DNA of 64,000 nt from Actinomadura fibrosa (GTDB taxonomy: Bacteria; Actinomycetota; Actinomycetes; Streptosporangiales; Streptosporangiaceae): NCBI RefSeq assembly GCF_900659615.1, contig NZ_CAACUY010000001.1, forward strand, positions 1 to 64,000, written 5' to 3'. The notes under the pieces were generated by a model. The model made no database searches, was not told where the DNA came from, and saw only the letters and a list, made by a program, of their open reading frames with translations. Shown one piece after another: positions 59,698 to 64,000 of this stretch. The translations under genes were made by a program, and so were the position numbers. Within the stretch, counting starts at the first letter, position 1. Each line of letters begins with the position of its first letter.

Positions 59698-61258
59698 TGA
59701 CGCCGGTGAGACCCGCTACGACGGCCGTGGTCAGGATCCATCCGGCGGCTATGAGCGCCCAGGAGCAGTACATCGCCGTGCCGTGGGGCTGCCATGCCTT
59801 CTGCTGCCCGAGGTCGATGACCGGTAGCAGGACGTCCAGTGTGTAGGCGAACGCGTTGAATGCGGGTCCGTCCGGGCTGCTCCGCGTCATGGCACCGGGA
59901 TGCGCGTGGGCGAAGATCCAGGTTCCGGCGAGGAGCAGTCCGGCCAGCCATCCCGCGGCGAGGCGCGTCCGGTAGCCGTAGCCGACGGTCAGGTAGAGCA
60001 GCCAGTTGGCCAGCTTGCCGCCGAGGCCGAGCACGTGGCGGCGGTGCCGCTGCTTGGCGATGGCGACCTGGCGCGCGGCCTCTTCCCGTCCCGCACGGCG
60101 GTACGCGGCGGCCAGCTGGTCGTAGGCCTGTGGTGTGTAGCCGCCGCGGTCGCGGGCCAGCCAGCGCAGGCGTTGCCGCCCGTCCGTGCCGTCGTCGGCG
60201 AGGGTGCCGTAGGTGAAGCCGTGCAGGCGCAGGACGGCGGGCCACGTCGCCTGCGCGTCATGGAAGACCCTGACCTGGGCGTTCGTGAGGTTGACGAGCC
60301 CGTCCGGAGCTTCGCCGGGCAGCAGGATCAGCTCGTCGGCACGCGCCGCTTCGAGGTCCAGGGCCTGCTGGCCGGAGTTGCGCAGGCGGGCACCGGTGAA
60401 GTCGCAGGCACCGCCGATCCGGGCGCCTTTGATGCGGACCTCGCCCTCGGCGGTGAATCCGCTGCCGCATTGGACGTCGTGTTCCACGATGAGGCCGTAG
60501 CCGTCCAGTGCGGTTCCGCCGGGAGCTTTCAAGTCGGCCCTGGACATGTCTAGGTAGGAGATGCGGGCGCCCGCCAGGCGGATGCTTCCTTCGGCCCGAA
60601 GGTTCTCGCACAGCATGTGCTGGCCGACGGTGAGCCAGTTCGCTTGGAGCGCGGTGCCTCCGGCATTGGACAGGTGGGCGTCCTGGAGGACGAGTCGTCC
60701 GTCGATATGGGCGCCGAGCAGGCGAACCTCGCCTTCGGCGGTGAAGCCGCCGCCGCAGTGGAGGCCGTGGTTCACGGCCAGGCGGTCGGCGTTCAGGGCT
60801 CGGCCGCCGGGGTTGGTGAGGCGGGCCCGGCGGAGGGAGAGCTTTCCGCCGATGGTCGCGCCGAGAAGGTCGACGGGCCCTTCCACGGTGGATCCGTCGT
60901 TGAGTTCCAGGTCGCCGGTGGTGCGGAGGCTCCGGGCCGACAGGCCGGGCAGGTGGCAGCCGTGGAGGCGGACGGTCAGGGCGCTGGCGTCGTTCAGGGT
61001 GACGACGTCGTCGAAGTCGCAGCCGTCCAGTAGTAGGGGACGGGTGAGGGTGCACGCCTCCAGGTCCAAAGGGCCGGTGAAGAGGGCGCCCCGGATCTTG
61101 ATCGGCCGGATGCGGCCGCCGTCGGACGGTGGCGCCTCGACGAGCCGTTCGCCCAGCCACGCGGCTCGCACCGTGCGGTGCGGGGGATCGCCGCCGCTGA
61201 GGTCGACCGGCTCGCCGGCGTCGATGCGCGGCATGATCCGCTGCTCGTTCTCGGTCAT
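59684..61258 (-). CDS. Membrane-anchored pentapeptide/beta-helix-like protein
   Basis: A 524-residue protein. Residues 40-360 consist of repeated units of about 20-40 residues (for example GGKLSLRRARLTNPGGRAL and DGRLVLQDAHLSNAGGTAL), forming a probable right-handed beta-helix. The C-terminal 130 residues hold two membrane segments (LAAGWLAGLLLAGTWIF and ALIAAGWILTTAVVAGLTG) after a basic helix. Homologues are often labelled membrane-associated oxidoreductase in Streptomyces, without proof of enzymatic activity. ATG 61258 is used; an extension upstream is an antisense shadow. Confidence 0.75.
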   Translation of the reverse strand: MTENEQRIMPRIDAGEPVDLSGGDPPHRTVRAAWLGERLVEAPPSDGGRIRPIKIRGALFTGPLDLEACTLTRPLLLDGCDFDDVVTLNDASALTVRLHGCHLPGLSARSLRTTGDLELNDGSTVEGPVDLLGATIGGKLSLRRARLTNPGGRALNADRLAVNHGLHCGGGFTAEGEVRLLGAHIDGRLVLQDAHLSNAGGTALQANWLTVGQHMLCENLRAEGSIRLAGARISYLDMSRADLKAPGGTALDGYGLIVEHDVQCGSGFTAEGEVRIKGARIGGACDFTGARLRNSGQQALDLEAARADELILLPGEAPDGLVNLTNAQVRVFHDAQATWPAVLRLHGFTYGTLADDGTDGRQRLRWLARDRGGYTPQAYDQLAAAYRRAGREEAARQVAIAKQRHRRHVLGLGGKLANWLLYLTVGYGYRTRLAAGWLAGLLLAGTWIFAHAHPGAMTRSSPDGPAFNAFAYTLDVLLPVIDLGQQKAWQPHGTAMYCSWALIAAGWILTTAVVAGLTGVIKRD

Positions 61259-61402
61259 CGCAGTCCTCCGGTAGCCGATGCCGGAAGTGTGACGGAGGAG
61301 GGAGGCGGCGGGCCGGAGCGTGGGCGGGAGCGATGAGTTTCGGAAGTGTCGGTGGTCGTATCGATGATGGGGTCCGCCACGGTCCCTGAAGGGAGCACGG
61401 AC

Positions 61403-62518
61403 ATGAGCGCGGTACGGGTTCTGGTCGGTACGCGCAAGGGCGCGTTCATCCTCGAATCGGACGGGAAGCGCGAGCGGTGGGAGGTCAGCGGGCCGCACTT
61501 CGGGGGGTGGGAGCTGTACCACGTCGTGGGCTCCCCCGCCGATCCGTCGCGGCTGTACGCGTCGCAGTCGAACGGCTGGTTCGGGCAGGTGATCCAGCGG
61601 TCGGACGACGGCGGCCGGACGTGGCGTCCGATGGGCAACGAGTTCGCCTATGACGGAGATCCGGGCACCCACCAGTGGTTCGACGGCACGCCGCATCCGT
61701 GGGAGTTCGCCAGGGTGTGGCACCTGGAGCCGTCGCCGGCCGATCCGGACACCGTCTACGCCGGGGTCGAGGACGCCGCCCTGTTCCGGACCGTCGACGG
61801 CGGTCAGAGCTGGACGGAGCTGCCGGGGCTGCGCGGCCACGGGTCCGGGTCGTCCTGGCAGCCGGGCGCGGGCGGGATGTGCCTGCACACGATCGTGCTG
61901 GACCCCGTCGACGAGGCGCGGATGTTCGTCGCCATCTCCGCGGCGGGGGTCTTCCGGACGGACGACGCCGGCAAGACGTGGCAAGCGGCGAACAGGGGCC
62001 TGCGGTCGGAGGGGATCCCGGATCCCGAGGCCGAGATCGGCCACTGCGTCCACCGCATCGTCCAGCACCGGTCGCGGCCGGAGGTGCTGTTCATGCAGAA
62101 GCACTGGGACGTCATGCGCAGCGACGACGCCGGCGGGACCTGGCGGGAGATCAGCGGCGACCTGCCCAGCGACTTCGGGTTCCCCATCGCGGTCCACGCC
62201 CACGAGCCGGACACCGTGTACGTCGTCCCGATCAAGAGCGACTCCGAGCACTACCCGCCCGAGGGGCGGCTGCGCGTCTATCGCAGCCGGACGGGCGGGG
62301 ACGAGTGGGAGCCGCTGACCAGGGGCCTTCCGCAGGAGCACTGCTACGTCAACGTGCTCCGGGACGCGATGGCCGTCGACTCCCTCGACGAGTGCGGTGT
62401 GTACTTCGGGACGACCGGCGGCCAGGTGTACGCCTCGGCCGACGCGGGGGACACCTGGGCGCCGATCGTCCGGGACCTTCCCGCGGTCCTGTCGGTGGAA
62501 GTGCAGACCCTGCCGTGA
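61403..62518 (+). CDS. BNR/sialidase-fold beta-propeller protein
   Basis: A 371-residue protein, GGGAG before ATG 61403. It has several Asp-box repeats ([40 protein letters not shown]) spaced about 60 residues apart, the hallmark of BNR propellers. No signal peptide and no sialidase Arg triad evident, so it is probably not a sialidase. The 4-base GTGA overlap with a MoaD/ThiS gene is a conserved actinobacterial pairing whose role is unknown. Confidence 0.88.
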   Translation: MSAVRVLVGTRKGAFILESDGKRERWEVSGPHFGGWELYHVVGSPADPSRLYASQSNGWFGQVIQRSDDGGRTWRPMGNEFAYDGDPGTHQWFDGTPHPWEFARVWHLEPSPADPDTVYAGVEDAALFRTVDGGQSWTELPGLRGHGSGSSWQPGAGGMCLHTIVLDPVDEARMFVAISAAGVFRTDDAGKTWQAANRGLRSEGIPDPEAEIGHCVHRIVQHRSRPEVLFMQKHWDVMRSDDAGGTWREISGDLPSDFGFPIAVHAHEPDTVYVVPIKSDSEHYPPEGRLRVYRSRTGGDEWEPLTRGLPQEHCYVNVLRDAMAVDSLDECGVYFGTTGGQVYASADAGDTWAPIVRDLPAVLSVEVQTLP

Positions 62519-62811
62519 TCCGCGTGGTGCTGCCCGCCCATCTGCGCGCGCTCGCCCGTGTCGACGGCGAGGTGAGCCTGGACGTCCGGGAGCCGGTCAC
62601 GCTGGCCTCGGTCCTGGACGTGCTGGAGGACCGGTATCCGATGCTGTGCGGGACGATCCGCGACCGCGGCACCGGGCGGCGCCGCGCGTTCGTGCGGTTC
62701 TTCGCCTGCGCGGAGGACCTCTCCCACAAGCCTCAGGACGCTCCGCTTCCGGATCCCGTCGTCGAGGGGAGTGAGCCGCTCATGGTCGTGGGCGCCATGG
62801 CAGGGGGTTAG
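62515..62811 (+). CDS. MoaD/ThiS family sulfur-carrier-like protein
   Basis: A 98-residue protein from GTG 62515. It has a beta-grasp core ([30 protein letters not shown]) but ends MVVGAMAGG, with the C-terminal Gly-Gly needed for thiocarboxylation. It overlaps the propeller gene. No MoaE or ThiG is nearby, so it is probably not for molybdopterin or thiamine. Confidence 0.85.
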   Translation: MIRVVLPAHLRALARVDGEVSLDVREPVTLASVLDVLEDRYPMLCGTIRDRGTGRRRAFVRFFACAEDLSHKPQDAPLPDPVVEGSEPLMVVGAMAGG

Positions 62812-62815
62812 GAGA

Positions 62816-63814
62816 TCAGGTTCCGGTGGTCACGACGATCTTGCCGATCTGGGCGTTCGACTCCAGGTAGCGGTGGGCGTCGGCGATCTCGTCCAGGGTG
62901 AAGGTGCGGTCCACCATGGGCCGGAAGGCGCCCGAGCGGAGCCCGGACGCCACGAAGGCCTCCGCGCGGCGCAGCCGTTCGGGCTGGGTGGTGGTCTCCA
63001 GGAGGGTGTAGGTGCGCATGTTCAGCGGCGGCATGCCGAGGTCGATGCCCGGATAGGGGGTCGGTTCGCCGCTCAGCGCGCCGTAGACGAGGAGCATGCC
63101 CTCGCGGGCGACGACCCTGGCCAGGTCCGTGACGCCGGGGCCGGCGACGGCGTCGAAGACGAACTCGGCGCCCCGCCCGCCGGTCGCCGCGAGGACGCGG
63201 TCGACGACGTCGTCCGACTCGGTGACGATGACCTCCGCGGCGCCCGCCTTCAGCAGCGCCTCCTTCTTGGCGGCGGTGCGGGTGAGGGCGATGGGGGTGG
63301 CCCCGACGCGATCGGCGACGTGGATGGCGGCCAGCCCGACGCTGCTGGACGCCGCGTTCAGCACGACCGTGTCGCCCGGCCGCATCCCGCCGACCTCCAC
63401 CAGGGCGCCGTAGGCCGTCACGTACGGCATCCACACCGCGGCGCCTTCGACGGCACCGATCCCCTCGGGACGGTGCAGGACCGCCGCGGCGGGCACGATC
63501 GCGCGTTCGGCGTAGACGCCGTAGTCGTTCTGGGAGAACGCGGGCACGGTGCTGACGGGCTGGCCCGGCCGCAGGCCGCCGACTCCCTCGCCGACGGCCT
63601 CGACGACCCCGGCGGCCTCGGTGCCCAGCCGGGCGGGGAACCGCCGCACCGGCTCGATGTAGTGGCCGGTGCGGAACAGCACCTCGGCCCGGTTCAGGCC
63701 GATCGCGTCCACGCGGATGCGCACCTCGCCCGGTCCCGGTTCGCCGACCTCGACGTCCTCCAGCCTCATGACCTCGGGGCCTCCGAGCTCGTGGAACAGC
63801 ACCGTCCTGGCCAT
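62816..63814 (-). CDS. Medium-chain dehydrogenase/reductase (quinone oxidoreductase-like)
   Basis: A 332-residue protein. N-terminal GroES-like domain (GPEVMRLEDVEVGEPGPGEV), RTGHYIEPVRRFPARLGTEAAG, then a Rossmann NADPH site VVLNAASSSVGLAAIHVA. The zinc-binding cysteines of alcohol dehydrogenases are absent, so it is a zinc-free quinone/enone reductase type. It is divergent from an ArsR-like regulator with a palindromic operator in between, so it is probably induced by electrophiles or quinones. Confidence 0.9.
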   Translation of the reverse strand: MARTVLFHELGGPEVMRLEDVEVGEPGPGEVRIRVDAIGLNRAEVLFRTGHYIEPVRRFPARLGTEAAGVVEAVGEGVGGLRPGQPVSTVPAFSQNDYGVYAERAIVPAAAVLHRPEGIGAVEGAAVWMPYVTAYGALVEVGGMRPGDTVVLNAASSSVGLAAIHVADRVGATPIALTRTAAKKEALLKAGAAEVIVTESDDVVDRVLAATGGRGAEFVFDAVAGPGVTDLARVVAREGMLLVYGALSGEPTPYPGIDLGMPPLNMRTYTLLETTTQPERLRRAEAFVASGLRSGAFRPMVDRTFTLDEIADAHRYLESNAQIGKIVVTTGT

Positions 63815-63858
63815 CGTGTCGTCCTCTCTCGCGATGCGGTGATCTACTCAAACCCGAA

Positions 63859-63895
63859 AGTACGATCGCTGTCAAACTTTGATGAGTGTCGTACT
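63859..63895. promoter_or_regulatory. Operator-like 37-bp interrupted palindrome
   Basis: AGTACGA / TCGTACT outer arms and TCAAA / TTTGA inner arms share one centre at 63877. It sits between the divergent reductase and regulator starts, 10 bases before the regulator ATG, a typical autoregulatory operator place. Confidence 0.75.
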
Positions 63896-63904
63896 ATGGG
63901 CGGC

Positions 63905-64000
63905 ATGGACGACGACCGCAACCCGCACCATCCCGACGTGCGGACGATCACGCTTCAGCAGGTCCTGGAGGCCCTCGTCGACCCGGTGCGGCGGAGCATC
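63905..64000 (+). CDS. ArsR-type HTH regulator (5' part only)
   Basis: Thirty-two codons to the window edge, MDDDRNPHHPDVRTITLQQV and then LEALVDPVRRSI, which is the classical first helix of ArsR/HTH_20 repressors (ALaDPxRR). It is divergent from the reductase and probably represses it via the palindrome. Confidence 0.8.
   Translation, partial: MDDDRNPHHPDVRTITLQQVLEALVDPVRRSI

Overview
The window is very GC-rich DNA with long forward and reverse open frames, overlapping ATGA/GTGA gene junctions, XRE-DUF5753/DUF397 regulator pairs, a CU044_5270-type protein and an ECF41-like sigma factor. It comes from a filamentous actinomycete. A Streptosporangiales host (Actinomadura-like) is my best inference, not proven.

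Layout. (1) 1-18.9 kb: a plus-strand, mostly overlapping gene set encoding a TPR/helical-CHAT protease, a small protein, a DUF4407 membrane protein, a radical-SAM activase-like enzyme, a coiled-coil protein, a tandem CbxX-type AAA+ ATPase, a Zn-ribbon/degenerate vWA protein, a P-loop GTPase, a GAP1-like protein, a divergent Hsp70/actin-fold protein and a second coiled-coil protein. It looks like one NTP-dependent, CHAT-armed conflict (immunity) system. (2) 18.9-20.7 kb: a two-gene minus-strand membrane-protein operon. (3) 20.7-21.9 kb: decayed DNA with a shattered DUF385/Ddn-like remnant. (4) 21.884-53.790 kb: a 31.9-kb integrated mobilizable element. It is bounded by a perfect 59-bp direct repeat. 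One copy is the 3' part of an intact tRNA-Ser(GCT); the other is an orphan tRNA 3' end. The element carries a tyrosine integrase beside the intact tRNA, an excisionase-like gene, a MobC-like protein and a relaxase, but no recognisable FtsK/TraB or T4SS genes. Its cargo is a complete type I-E CRISPR-Cas locus (cas3, cse1, cse2, cas7, cas5, cas6e, cas1, cas2), three CRISPR arrays (25, 35 and 14 repeats), a seven-gene operon that looks like cytosine-nucleotide modification, and two regulator modules. (5) 53.8-57.7 kb: tRNA-Ser, a lipoprotein, tRNA-Arg(ACG) and a 2.4-kb remnant of a second integrated element with its own 44-bp att duplication, plus wrecked integrases. (6) 57.9-64 kb: ordinary chromosomal genes: a truncated CU044_5270 protein, an ECF sigma factor, a WrbA start fragment, a membrane protein, a sialidase/BNR-fold protein with a MoaD/ThiS partner, and an MDR reductase divergent from an ArsR-like regulator with a palindromic operator.

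How parts work together. The cas genes and arrays form a full adaptation, processing and interference set. Array 1 is transcribed leftwards away from cas3; arrays 2 and 3 are transcribed rightwards. All three share a leader motif 41-42 nt before the first repeat. The operon between arrays 2 and 3 encodes a thymidylate-synthase homologue with Asp where dUMP enzymes have Asn, which predicts a cytosine nucleotide substrate, together with an O-carbamoyltransferase, a P-loop kinase, a glycosyltransferase, an epimerase, a methyltransferase and an APH-fold kinase. This predicts a hypermodified cytosine nucleotide, either in DNA or as a small molecule. Defence and modification cargo therefore travel on one mobilizable island. 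The separate CHAT/GTPase system lies just outside it.
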